From Epilithonimonas caeni DSM 17710 (GTDB lineage: Bacteria; Bacteroidota; Bacteroidia; Flavobacteriales; Weeksellaceae): 64,000 nt of DNA. The notes below the pieces were generated by a model. The model saw only the letters and a list, made by a program, of their open reading frames with translations, did no database searches and was not told the origin of the DNA. The stretch spans positions 1 to 64,000 of the forward strand of contig NZ_AUFK01000009.1 of the NCBI RefSeq assembly GCF_000426465.1, written 5' to 3'. The first letter of the stretch is position 1. Every line of letters begins with the position of its first letter. Shown piece by piece: positions 7,649 to 16,468 of the stretch. The position numbers were made by a program, and so were the translations under genes.

Positions 7649-8509
7649 TTATTTTTTGATAACCTTCTTGGTCACAGATGTTTCGTCGCTAAATGTCATT
7701 TTTAAAAGATAACTTCCGGCAGACGATTTTGTTAGGTCCATTTCATTGCTTGATGATACTTTGATTTTTTTTCCTGTAAGATCAAACAGTTCCATTGATT
7801 TAATAGCTTTATCCGTAGTAACGACAATTTTATCAGTAGTAGGATTAGGATAAATATTCAATTTATAACCTTTTGATTCATCAACAGACATAACAGTCTT
7901 GGATTGAACTTTAAAATTATCTACAAAAATACAGTAGCTGGCCAGTGCATTAAAAACAGTTCCATCAGAGGCATAAAAAGCAAACTTTACATTATTTCCT
8001 TTATAAGCTGAGACATCGATTGTAAAGGTATTCCTTGAATTAGAAATTGTAATGTTCGGATTATCCCAGTTTCTAAGTTCTTGCCAGCTGCTTCCGTTAT
8101 CAGTCGTTATCAGTACTTTGAATTTGTCACCAGCTTCGATCTGAGGTGCCGGACCGGAAGGATTGGTTGTGAAAGGTCCGTCGGTTGTACCACAGTCAAA
8201 TGTGATCTGGTAATCATCACCAGAAAGATCAAAAGCGTTGGTGACCGCCCAATAAGAGATGTTAGAGGTATACATATTAACTCGTAATGATTGGTCGTTT
8301 ACAGAAGTATTATTCAAAAAAGCTTTCTGTTGCCAATAACTAGAAGAGGTATTGGTCGGTCCATTCCCAACATTGGCGTTAAAGGCATAGCCAATATACC
8401 AATTAGTTAAAGGAAAAGTAGTGAAATCTTGCGAATAGGGTGGTATCGTAGTTTGGGAGAATAATGATGAAGCGTACATCATTAATGATAGAAAGTAAAG
8501 TTTTTTCAT
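7649..8509 (-). CDS. Secreted T9SS cargo, choice-of-anchor J-like
   Basis: This 286-residue protein has a signal peptide (MKKLYFLSLMMYASSLFSQ) and then a jelly-roll-like region: a YSQDFTTFPLTNW start, a central ITFDCGTT and TTDNGSSWQELRNW, and the closing CIFVDNFKVQ. This is the pattern of choice-of-anchor J / MAM-like beta-sandwich modules that often bind carbohydrate. From about residue 217 it has a type A T9SS sorting domain (LNIYPNPTTDKIVV ... ELFDLTGKKI ... GSYLLKMTF ... KKVIKK). It is thus exported by Sec and then moved across the outer membrane by the type IX system. Ligand unknown. It lies downstream of another T9SS gene on the same strand. Confidence 0.85.
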   Translation of the reverse strand: MKKLYFLSLMMYASSLFSQTTIPPYSQDFTTFPLTNWYIGYAFNANVGNGPTNTSSSYWQQKAFLNNTSVNDQSLRVNMYTSNISYWAVTNAFDLSGDDYQITFDCGTTDGPFTTNPSGPAPQIEAGDKFKVLITTDNGSSWQELRNWDNPNITISNSRNTFTIDVSAYKGNNVKFAFYASDGTVFNALASYCIFVDNFKVQSKTVMSVDESKGYKLNIYPNPTTDKIVVTTDKAIKSMELFDLTGKKIKVSSSNEMDLTKSSAGSYLLKMTFSDETSVTKKVIKK

Positions 8510-8533
8510 TGTAGTAGTTATTTAAATCGATGA

Positions 8534-8551
8534 CCTGGCTTTTCAGCCAGG
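8534..8551 (-). other. Hairpin between two T9SS cargo genes
   Basis: CCTGGCT-TTTC-AGCCAGG is a perfect 7-bp stem in the 73-bp gap, 25 bp upstream of the downstream gene's start. No T run follows on the minus strand, so it may be a leader hairpin, an RNA processing site or a weak terminator rather than a classical one. Confidence 0.4.
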
Positions 8552-8582
8552 ACACCAATTAATAAAAAATAATTTATGAAGT

Positions 8583-10412
8583 TTATTGTTTGATCAATTT
8601 CTGTGTTTCAGTATTTCCATTCTGATAAGTCATCTTAATAAAATAAACACCTGATGCAAGTTCTGACACATCAATTTGAGTAGCTGCTGATTCTAATAGC
8701 AGGCGACCATTTGCATCAAAGATCTCTGCTTTGGTCATCACTAGTGAGTTTTTAAGTGTTATCGTATGTCTGGCCGGATTAGGGTAGATAACAGTTGTTT
8801 TATTTTGTTTGTCGACATCAGACACTGCAAGATTTTCTTTTAGAACATTTAACGTGTAATCTTCAGCTTGTCCTTGGTCAAAAACACCACAAGAATAAGT
8901 CGGATAGTTAAATGCTTCTGAGATAATTCTTACCTTCGTGTTTCCTAAACTGGCAGTTAATGGAACCTGCAATTGGTATGTGATTGTATTGCCATTTGAT
9001 GCATTCACTTTCCCAAGATCATAAATTTCTCCTTCATCGCCCAAGAATCCATTTTGATTCCAGTCAATAAAAGCTGTTATGGCTTGAGTTGATGAACTGT
9101 CATAAGTTTGCGCATTGATCTGAATCGGATATGTCTTTCCTCTTTCAAGATCTGTTTTGATTCCTGAGAAATCTTCGAAACCAATATTATTGGTCGATGC
9201 ATTGTTGATTGTGCCGATTTTTACATTATCTATCGGCATCAAAAAATTGAATTTAGGAGTACAATAACTATCGGTAGGATTGGTCTCCACACAACTTCCT
9301 ATTAATGTAAATACACCGTCTGCGTTATTGGTCACAGCTTTCCAGTTGGTTTGTCCATCTCCACTGTAATACATTTCTTTTCCACTGTTTTTTATGCTGG
9401 TTGATTCCCAGAATGATGCATTGGTCTCATCATTATTGATTACTTTTACAACAATCCAATATCTGGAACCTGTAGCACCACCTGCAAGCACAAAAGGTTC
9501 AGGAAGGTTGAAGGTATTTTTTCTGAAGGTGAATCCATCTTTTACATTCAGATCAACGACAGAATTCGGAGTTACTCCTTCATAAGATTGGATTATTCCG
9601 CTTGGCAAACCATAATCATCTTTATCCATAATGTAAATAGCAAAAGACTGGATTCCGCCTTTGTCAATGGTGTTAAGAATAATATCTGTAACAGTGAGGT
9701 TGGTATGTGCCCCAACATTGAAATCATTGGCAAAATAAAGAAGTTTCAAATCGCCAGCCCCTGTTTCAAAATTGTTGCTTGGTGTAGATGGTGCACAGGC
9801 AGAAGGGTAATTTTCCACACTGTCGCTATTTCCAACAACAATGTCATCCAGAACATTAGATCTTCCTGTTTTCATCACCGCTTCAAAACAGATTTGTAGC
9901 GTAGATGATTTCTCCGGTAAGCTCAAAACCGCTTGTTTCCATTCAGGAACATTGAACATGAAATTTTTAAGTACCTTCCACTCAGAAGTAGGAGAGACAC
10001 GGTAATAAACATTGAGGATATTCTGATATATTCCCCAAGCCTCTTGTCCCATAAAAAATGAAACCGTTGGTGTTTGTAATCCCGTTACATCCATTACAGG
10101 ACTGATCAGTCTTACTTTGGCATCTGGTGAATTGGCTGCAATCTGAGCGGTTGCGTTCAATAGTCCAGAGTGTGCATTCACAATGTTATAATCTATACCG
10201 CCTGCCGAACCTTTTTTATAAACCCAGCCATCATAACTGGGATAATGTCCGCCGATGACCTGTTGTGTCCAGCAAGAACGGCTCGGGCTGTCGGCTTCAA
10301 AAGTTTCCTTAAAAGGAAAACTACTAACAGTATTGCAAGTCTGAGCATTGAGATCTGCATTTGCAATAGCAAAGAATGCGATAATCAAATAATAGAATTT
10401 CTTCATTTTCAT
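8583..10412 (-). CDS. Large secreted T9SS cargo with GEVED domain
   Basis: The protein has about 609 residues from this start. The signal peptide is MKMKKFYYLIIAFFAIANAD-type, ending LNAQ. The N-terminal half is a choice-of-anchor J-like sandwich (FPFKETFEADSPSRSCW ... DVTGLQTPTVSFFMGQEAWG). A second beta-rich region follows (DLKLLYFANDFNV ... GGATGSRYWIVVKV). Then comes a GEVED domain: DWNQNGFLGDEGEIYDLG ... GNTKVRIISEAF ... CGVFDQGQAEDYTLNV, named after the acidic motif before DYTL. It ends with a type A T9SS sorting tail (VIYPNPARHTITL ... GVYFIKMTY ... KLIKQ). It is likely a surface adhesin or substrate binder; no catalytic motif is seen. ATGs at 10406 and 10412 are both plausible; upstream extension lacks a signal-peptide logic. 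Confidence 0.82.
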   Translation of the reverse strand: MKMKKFYYLIIAFFAIANADLNAQTCNTVSSFPFKETFEADSPSRSCWTQQVIGGHYPSYDGWVYKKGSAGGIDYNIVNAHSGLLNATAQIAANSPDAKVRLISPVMDVTGLQTPTVSFFMGQEAWGIYQNILNVYYRVSPTSEWKVLKNFMFNVPEWKQAVLSLPEKSSTLQICFEAVMKTGRSNVLDDIVVGNSDSVENYPSACAPSTPSNNFETGAGDLKLLYFANDFNVGAHTNLTVTDIILNTIDKGGIQSFAIYIMDKDDYGLPSGIIQSYEGVTPNSVVDLNVKDGFTFRKNTFNLPEPFVLAGGATGSRYWIVVKVINNDETNASFWESTSIKNSGKEMYYSGDGQTNWKAVTNNADGVFTLIGSCVETNPTDSYCTPKFNFLMPIDNVKIGTINNASTNNIGFEDFSGIKTDLERGKTYPIQINAQTYDSSSTQAITAFIDWNQNGFLGDEGEIYDLGKVNASNGNTITYQLQVPLTASLGNTKVRIISEAFNYPTYSCGVFDQGQAEDYTLNVLKENLAVSDVDKQNKTTVIYPNPARHTITLKNSLVMTKAEIFDANGRLLLESAATQIDVSELASGVYFIKMTYQNGNTETQKLIKQ

Positions 10413-10537
10413 TTCAAATTTAATGGGGACGAAAATACCCTTCCATTGAACAAGAAACAAGAAAAAGGGTAACTGTATTATAGAAGATTTATGATTTTGA
10501 TAGTTTATTTTTAGATTTATTTGTTTGATTTTCAGTA

Positions 10538-11674
10538 TTATATATTTTCTGAGACCTCGTTTTTTAATAAACTCCTTTTTTTATTGATCTTCCTCAGTTT
10601 TATTAGCAAAAAGATAATTATAACACCAAAAAGAACTGAAGTCAATGATATTATTGTGATATATTTTTGATCGGTATATTTCTTTTCTTTTTCATTCTGG
10701 GCATTTTCCTGAAGTATTAACTTATTGACCCATTTTGCAGCATCACGATTACTTTGTTCTACATTCATTAGAAAAATTTGCTCATAATGATCATGTTTCT
10801 TTATATCGTTCAGCTGTAAGAAATTTTCTGAAAGTAACTTAAAAACCTCATTTTCTATATCGTCTCTTGCGGGAGCGTTCTTTCTTTTTTCCAATATATC
10901 AAAAAGTATTTCATTTGAAGGACCCGGTTTCCCTTCAAGAGAAAGGATCTTAGCCTGCCCCAGTGCAATGAACGATTCTTGTAATTCTACAAATTGTGGC
11001 GGATACGGACGTGAGGACTCATTGGGATTAATACTGGCGAGTTTTAAACTTTCTGAGGCCTCATTAAGTTTTTTTTGTTGCATCAGTGCATAAGCCCTAT
11101 TGAGATAAGCTAACTTGATATTGATCTCGGCCAAAGGATTTTTCGAGTTGATATATTGATTGATTGCCTTGTTGAAGTAAGAAAATGCAATGTCACTATC
11201 CAAGCTGTAGAAGTAATTCATCCCTTTCAGATAAAAAATATTTCCTTTAACCAGATTCAGTGAGTCGGAAATTTTCGGTGAAGACAATAACAGTTCTGCC
11301 TGGTCCAGATAGATCCTTGTCTTCTCGTTGAGCTGCAAAAATTGATAAGTATTCCCAAGGATCCCTAAAATTTTTATCTTGGTTACAATATCATTCTTAT
11401 TGTCAGCAATCTTCAGAGCCTCATTTCCATATCTTACAACATCAAGGGGATTTTGTAAAAGATTTGACGTATTGGTCAGTATAAAGAGCGCTTGCAGTTT
11501 GTCCTGGTGATTCAATATATTACTGTTAAAGGCCTTTTTGGCAAGTTCAAATGATTCTTTCGGGTCAACAAGCATCAACTTCTCGGCCTTCTTCAAAATG
11601 TCCTCATTCTTCCGCCCGTTTGCTCCGGCAAGAGTTCCTAAAAAAAGTAATATTATTAAAATCCAATTCCTCAT
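10538..11674 (-). CDS. TPR-type periplasmic protein with single C-terminal membrane helix (regulator companion A)
   Basis: This 378-residue protein has an N-terminal signal peptide (MRNWILIILLFLGTLAGANG), about 300 residues of paired helices of TPR type (AEKLMLVDPKESFELAKKAF, GNEALKIADNK, AFSYFNKAINQYI), then one membrane helix (ITIISLTSVLFGVIIIFLLI) and a short basic tail. There is no DNA-binding domain. Its ATG overlaps the stop of the upstream membrane AraC regulator (ATGA, 11671-11674), so the two are translationally coupled. The sensor part resembles that of the regulator, suggesting a half-protein that partners with or tunes it (inference). The same pair is repeated at 15008-17538. Confidence 0.75.
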   Translation of the reverse strand: MRNWILIILLFLGTLAGANGRKNEDILKKAEKLMLVDPKESFELAKKAFNSNILNHQDKLQALFILTNTSNLLQNPLDVVRYGNEALKIADNKNDIVTKIKILGILGNTYQFLQLNEKTRIYLDQAELLLSSPKISDSLNLVKGNIFYLKGMNYFYSLDSDIAFSYFNKAINQYINSKNPLAEINIKLAYLNRAYALMQQKKLNEASESLKLASINPNESSRPYPPQFVELQESFIALGQAKILSLEGKPGPSNEILFDILEKRKNAPARDDIENEVFKLLSENFLQLNDIKKHDHYEQIFLMNVEQSNRDAAKWVNKLILQENAQNEKEKKYTDQKYITIISLTSVLFGVIIIFLLIKLRKINKKRSLLKNEVSENI

Positions 11675-13101
11675 TCTTCTTTCTGTTTTAATAATTGAAT
11701 ATAGTTGGCAGGCGACATTCCTGTAACCGTTTTAAAAACTGCCGTAAAAGCGCTGTGGGTAGAGAAGCCGCTTTCTTCAGCCAGGTATCTGATTTTATAA
11801 CTTCTGTAGATGGGCTTGTCTTTAAGCTTGTTGATAATGTAATTGATCCTTAACTCATTTATGTAGGCATTGAAGTTCTTGTGTTTGTGTGTATTGATAG
11901 TTTCGGATAAATATTTTGTATTGGTTTCCAGTTTTTTAGCAAGGCTTTGGAGGGATATGTCCGTTTTTATGTAATCTTCGGTATTCTCAAAATCATCCAG
12001 TTTTTTCAGCAGTATATTCTCTGTCTTTTCAGAGATCGCCTGTTGCTGAGGTGCTTTTTTTTCCTTCAGCAAATTGATTTTGAGTATAAAGTTTTGATAT
12101 TCATTAACCTGGGAATTGATCTGAAGGAATCTTATCACAATTAATATTATGATCAGCGTTGAAATGCCAACGATAGAGAATAATATTTTTCTTCGGTTTT
12201 TCAGCAGAGATTCCTGTTCGGTCTTAAAATTATCTTCTAAAATATTAAACCATTTGTTTTTTGCTGAAAATCGGGTTTGATTAAGTGCTTTTAGCAATAC
12301 ATCTTTCTTTTCAACAGTTTCCCTGTAATTATCGTGGGCCTGCGTTTTGGCATATAATTTTGCCATTATATTATAATAGCTATATTTCAGGTTAAGATTG
12401 GTCGTTTGTTCAAGGGATTCCTTAGGAAGTTCAGAGATCATCTGTTCTGCTGTCTCCAGTTTATTATTATTGATTAAATAATTAGCATATACAATTTTGA
12501 ATTGAAGGTCATTTTTATACAGATTATAAATATTTGTAAGAAAAAAACTGTCAGTAAGATCTTTGTCATGATCTGCAAGAAACCCCATCAGATAAAGCAG
12601 GCTTTCTCTTGCTATCATAAGGTTGCAGGATTGTGCCTTTGCCAAAATATCGGAAAGTTCTTGTTTTTTGTCTACTGGCCTACTTTGGTTCAACTTATTG
12701 AGAAAAGCCATTACTTCCTTAGAAAAGAGTATATCCTTATCATGCGAAGCATTTATAACTTCGGAATCGTAGTAAATTCGAAGATAATATAGAATGCTTT
12801 GCTTGAGTACAATAATATCCGGAGATAGATTTTCATCAGATGATGAGATCTTCTTGAGCGCATCTGTTAGATTATTTTGAAAAAAGGATGATCTGATCCT
12901 GAGATAATCCAATTTCTGTTGTTCTTCAGAGTTTAGCGTGAAGTTTTTTTCAAGATAATCCAAAACTTCTGAAGCCTTTTCGGGCGCAAGCGTCATTTCA
13001 AATCCAGCCTTTTGAAAAAGCTGCTTTTTTTCCTGGTCAATGGGTTTTCCAAAAACAAAAAGAATACAAAAGTTGAAAAGAAAAACGATCAGTTTTTTCA
13101 C
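11671..13101 (-). CDS. Membrane-spanning AraC-family regulator with periplasmic TPR sensor (regulator A)
   Basis: The protein has 476 residues. The N-terminal signal/anchor is LIVFLFNFCILFVFG, then about 280 residues of helical repeats predicted to be periplasmic, a membrane helix (ILFSIVGISTLIIILIVIRF), a linker, and a C-terminal AraC double HTH (LAKKLETNTKYLSETINTHK ... FNAYINELRINYII ... RYLAEESGFSTHSAFTAVFK ... GMSPANYI). This layout lets an outside signal act directly on DNA without phosphotransfer. It is encoded divergently from the T9SS ELWxxDGT gene at 13411, a likely target along with itself. It is paralogous to the regulator at 15008: the linker motif K-T-E-x-x-x-L-K-K-L-x-x-F-E-N is shared. 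Confidence 0.82.
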   Translation of the reverse strand: MKKLIVFLFNFCILFVFGKPIDQEKKQLFQKAGFEMTLAPEKASEVLDYLEKNFTLNSEEQQKLDYLRIRSSFFQNNLTDALKKISSSDENLSPDIIVLKQSILYYLRIYYDSEVINASHDKDILFSKEVMAFLNKLNQSRPVDKKQELSDILAKAQSCNLMIARESLLYLMGFLADHDKDLTDSFFLTNIYNLYKNDLQFKIVYANYLINNNKLETAEQMISELPKESLEQTTNLNLKYSYYNIMAKLYAKTQAHDNYRETVEKKDVLLKALNQTRFSAKNKWFNILEDNFKTEQESLLKNRRKILFSIVGISTLIIILIVIRFLQINSQVNEYQNFILKINLLKEKKAPQQQAISEKTENILLKKLDDFENTEDYIKTDISLQSLAKKLETNTKYLSETINTHKHKNFNAYINELRINYIINKLKDKPIYRSYKIRYLAEESGFSTHSAFTAVFKTVTGMSPANYIQLLKQKEE

Positions 13102-13410
13102 TGGTTTATTAATTGAATGATAAAATTATGTTTTTCTTTTGAAACCGCAATTTTTTATTGAAAATATTCATTCAAACAACTGTTAGGACAGGTTTCTATA
13201 TAAAGATATGATTGTTTAAGTTGATAATATGTAATTGATTGTATAACAGATTGTTGTGGTTGCTTTTATGGTTGTCAAAATCACAGAATCTTTCTTGATT
13301 CTGTTAGTGATGTTGTTTAGAAATGCTATTGGACTTTATAATTTAGATGCCAGCAAGACGTATCTGTCTTTGCACATTCATTAGAATTATCATAAAAATA
13401 AATTAACAGC
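13102..13410. promoter_or_regulatory. Divergent intergenic region between regulator A and the first ELWxxDGT gene
   Basis: This 309-bp AT-rich region must hold the promoters for both divergent genes. The clearest element is an 8-bp inverted repeat, ACAGAATC-TTTCTT-GATTCTGT (13283-13304), flanked by TC and TAG, 106 bp before the ATG at 13411. I see no textbook TAnnTTTG core close to either gene. The inverted repeat is a candidate operator for a dimeric regulator. Confidence 0.4.
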
Positions 13411-14868
13411 ATGAGAAAAATTAACTATTTTATTATTTTATTAAGCGGCTTGGTAACTGCGCAAACAACATTTACATTAGTAAAAGATATTTATCCCGGT
13501 GCAGTGGGATCAACGCCGTCCAATCTAACTGTTTACAATGGCAAGTTTTATTTTTCGGCCAGTTCATTAGTTGATGGAAGTTCAATTGGTAATGAATTAT
13601 GGGAAAGTGACGGAACGGAAGCCGGAACCAAACTGGTAGCAGATATTATTCCGGGAAGCTCTTCATCTTCGCCTGCATCATTATTTGTTTTCAATAACAA
13701 GATTTACTTCAGCGGTGTAAACGTTGTTAACGGTTCTAATGTTTCAGGGCTTTTGCTCTCTTACGATGAGACCAATGGTGTACAGACCGTATCGACTGTA
13801 CCAAGGTATAGTACGAGCTTTACCAAAGTTGGAGACAGACTTTATTTTAAGTCGACCAACACATCGGTAACACCGAATACCCAAAGATTGTACTTTATTG
13901 AAAATGGTGCCGAACCGGTCATCGCTGATGATAACCTTAATGTTAATACAATAGGTTTCGTAGGGAACAAGGTCATTGCAAATGCACAATTCGCCAATGC
14001 TTCCAGCCCATTTTTAACACAACTCTTTGGCTTTGATGGTTCAACATCCAATCTTATTAAGACAATAAATCCTTCCACATCGTCCTATCCGCAGTATTTT
14101 ACGTACAGTGCGGCGCTGGGTAAAACATTTTTTAATGCCAACGGAGGCAACGGGGCAGAACCTTGGATGACGGATGGGACAGAAGCGGGAACGACTATTG
14201 TTAAAGATATCAATGTTTCTAGCGGTACTTCAGGTTCTGGTCCTATCAACTTTACAGAGTATAACGGTAAGGTCTATTTTTCAGCATCTGATGGTATTAC
14301 AAGCGGTTCGGAGCTTTGGGTGACAGACGGTACAGAACAAGGTACTAAAATGCTAAAAGATATAGCACCGGGAACTGCTGGATCATTTCCTGAGAAAATG
14401 GTTGTCTATAAAGATAAATTGTATTTCTTTGCTACTAATGCTTCCAACGTAAAGCAACTCTGGGAAACCGATGGTACGGAAGATGGAACCAAAGCACTGG
14501 CATCAGTAGCCTCGGTAACAAGTTTTATTACTTACAACGATAAATTATATTTTTCCGGAAGAATCGGAAGTACGGATACCATTGGAGTAGAGCTCTATCA
14601 GGTTAATTTGCCAACAGGGACCTTAAGTGTCTCTGAATCGAATGCAAAAACACTAGTTTATCCTAACCCAACGACCGGAAATGTATTTGTGTCAAATATC
14701 AATGAGGGGAACTTCGAGCTATTTGATTTATCAGGTAGACTTGTTCAAAACGGTATCTTTAATAACAATAAGATCGTTATTGATCGTGCAAGCGGTACAT
14801 ATATATTAAAAGTAAGTTCTGCCGGTGGCAAACAGGCAAAACTGGTTACAAAACTAATAATAAAATAA
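13411..14868 (+). CDS. T9SS-exported ELWxxDGT repeat protein, copy 1
   Basis: This 485-residue protein has a signal peptide (MRKINYFIILLSGLVTAQ), a repeated beta-propeller-like module with the signature ELW-x-x-DGT followed by E-x-GT-x-x-x-x-DI (ELWESDGTEAGT, EPWMTDGTEAGT, ELWVTDGTEQGT, QLWETDGTEDGT) and Y-N-x-K-x-YF strands, and a type A sorting tail (LVYPNPTTGNVFV ... LFDLSGRLV ... KLIIK). The repeats probably form a propeller or superhelix at the cell surface or in the medium. Function of the family is not known. It is equal in length and closely similar to the protein at 17781, so the two are recent duplicates. A terminator follows at 14891. Confidence 0.88.
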   Translation: MRKINYFIILLSGLVTAQTTFTLVKDIYPGAVGSTPSNLTVYNGKFYFSASSLVDGSSIGNELWESDGTEAGTKLVADIIPGSSSSSPASLFVFNNKIYFSGVNVVNGSNVSGLLLSYDETNGVQTVSTVPRYSTSFTKVGDRLYFKSTNTSVTPNTQRLYFIENGAEPVIADDNLNVNTIGFVGNKVIANAQFANASSPFLTQLFGFDGSTSNLIKTINPSTSSYPQYFTYSAALGKTFFNANGGNGAEPWMTDGTEAGTTIVKDINVSSGTSGSGPINFTEYNGKVYFSASDGITSGSELWVTDGTEQGTKMLKDIAPGTAGSFPEKMVVYKDKLYFFATNASNVKQLWETDGTEDGTKALASVASVTSFITYNDKLYFSGRIGSTDTIGVELYQVNLPTGTLSVSESNAKTLVYPNPTTGNVFVSNINEGNFELFDLSGRLVQNGIFNNNKIVIDRASGTYILKVSSAGGKQAKLVTKLIIK

Positions 14869-14890
14869 TGCCCATTATCTGCATTTATAA

Positions 14891-14927
14891 AACATAGAAA
14901 GAGTCTTAAAAAGACTCTTTCTGTTTT
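14891..14927 (+). terminator. Intrinsic terminator after ELWxxDGT copy 1
   Basis: AGAAAGAGTCTT (14896-14907) pairs perfectly with AAGACTCTTTCT (14911-14922) over a 3-base loop and runs into TGTTTT. It separates copy 1 from the regulator module that follows. Confidence 0.8.
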
Positions 14928-14990
14928 CATTCCCCAAGAAAACATTCTTAGCATCATCATAACACAGAAAAAAATAATAAATTAATTACT

Positions 14991-14998
14991 TATTTTTG
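14991..14998 (+). promoter_or_regulatory. Promoter core TATTTTTG before regulator B
   Basis: TATTTTTG matches the Bacteroidota TAnnTTTG -7 element and lies only 9 bp before the ATG at 15008. If it is used, the transcript would be almost leaderless for that ATG, or translation may begin at a later ATG (15011 or 15035). No clear -33 TTG was found at the usual distance. Confidence 0.4.
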
Positions 14999-15007
14999 TG
15001 AATCAAT

Positions 15008-16468
15008 ATGATGGACAGAATTAAGAAGATAAGAATGTTTTTCAGAGCACACCGCACTTTGCGATTAATGTGTTTCTTTTTCTATGCTTTTTGTGCATCA
15101 CAGACAAAAAACGATGTTGGCATCCTTAGGGAGGAAATTCTTGATAAGATGCAGTACGAAAACCATAATGTAGAAGACCTGATCAAATATTATTCTAAAA
15201 TATCACCAAGTGATGCTCAAATTCTCAATATAAAGTTTCTGCTTCTAAAAGGGAAGTATGAAGAGGGCTTGAATAATATGTTTTTGCTGGAGAATTCTGC
15301 GAAAAAGGACAAAGGTTCGGAATTGTTTTTCCAGTATCAATGTCTTTACGGACAGGTTTGTCAAATGCTTGGCCTGACGAGTGAAGTTGATGATGTAAGA
15401 AATAACTTGAATCATACCAAGTTTATCAAAACTACCGCTTTTACAGATCTGGCACTTGATAAAACAAGCTTTGAGATTTTTACGCTGACCGATCGGGTAG
15501 CCATTCTGAGATCTGCTATAAAAAACTATAAAAGGACAAATAATGTCGTAGGGTCGATTCAGTCCAATCTTTGGCTTGCAGAGACATTGGGAAATGATGA
15601 CCCGGGATCAAAGATCGCTCTGGACTCGGCCTTGTCCTTACTTAAGAAATCTGATCCGGGAGTTTATTATGCAATGATGATTGACAATTATCTTTCAAAA
15701 ATTTATTTGAAGCAAAACAATGCTCTGGCAGCATTCGGTCTTTTGAAAAAATACAAGAATTCTGCCACAGATATTTCCAATATCGATCTTAAGGCCGATT
15801 TTTATAGGGATCTTGCTATATCTTCAGCAAAGGTAGGGGACCTTGGTGATTTAGATCATATCAATAAATCTTACTTTACGATCGTAGAGGATCAAAATGC
15901 GAAAAGAGCTGTTGCCAGGGCAATGCTTGTCAACCATATCAACAAAGTTAATGATGAAAAGCTGAAGGCGCAGAAGTACTTGTTGAGAAAGATCTACATT
16001 ACGATTTTTCTCACTTTTATCTGCGGATTAGCTGTTGTTTACTTTTTGTATAGGGGTAAGAATCGGAAATCAGAAGAGTCTGTGGTTGAGGCAGATGCCA
16101 AAAACTTTGTGATCCCGGACAAGACGGAAAAAAGGATTTTGAAAAAGCTTGAAGAATTTGAGAATAAGCAGAAGTACATCCAGAAAAATGTTTCATTAAA
16201 AATGTTGGCGCAACAGTTTGACACCAATCCCAACTATCTTTCAGAGATTGTAAATAATCATAAAAACTCAAACTTCAATACATACATCAATAATCTCAGG
16301 GTAGATTATATCGTTGACAAGATCAGGCAGGACCCGGAATATAGAAAATATAAGGTCAGCTATCTGGCGGACGAATGTGGTTTTTCCTCACACAGTCTTT
16401 TCACGAAGATATTTAAAAATCGAATGGATCTGTCACCAACAGAGTTTCTTCAAACATTCAACGAATGA
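15008..16468 (+). CDS. Membrane-spanning AraC-family regulator with TPR sensor (regulator B)
   Basis: The 486-residue protein has the same layout as regulator A: a signal/anchor segment near residues 20-32 (LMCFFFYAFCAS), about 290 residues of TPR-like helices, a membrane helix (IYITIFLTFICGLAVVYFLY), a linker with DKTEKRILKKLEEFENKQ, and a C-terminal AraC HTH pair (LAQQFDTNPNYLSEIVNNHK ... YLADECGFSSHSLFTKIFK ... DLSPTEFL). The sensor is predicted to face the periplasm. It lies between ELWxxDGT copy 1 and copies 2 and 3. Its stop overlaps the ATG of the next gene by 4 bp (ATGA). The exact start among 15008, 15011 and 15035 is uncertain. Confidence 0.82.
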   Translation: MMDRIKKIRMFFRAHRTLRLMCFFFYAFCASQTKNDVGILREEILDKMQYENHNVEDLIKYYSKISPSDAQILNIKFLLLKGKYEEGLNNMFLLENSAKKDKGSELFFQYQCLYGQVCQMLGLTSEVDDVRNNLNHTKFIKTTAFTDLALDKTSFEIFTLTDRVAILRSAIKNYKRTNNVVGSIQSNLWLAETLGNDDPGSKIALDSALSLLKKSDPGVYYAMMIDNYLSKIYLKQNNALAAFGLLKKYKNSATDISNIDLKADFYRDLAISSAKVGDLGDLDHINKSYFTIVEDQNAKRAVARAMLVNHINKVNDEKLKAQKYLLRKIYITIFLTFICGLAVVYFLYRGKNRKSEESVVEADAKNFVIPDKTEKRILKKLEEFENKQKYIQKNVSLKMLAQQFDTNPNYLSEIVNNHKNSNFNTYINNLRVDYIVDKIRQDPEYRKYKVSYLADECGFSSHSLFTKIFKNRMDLSPTEFLQTFNE

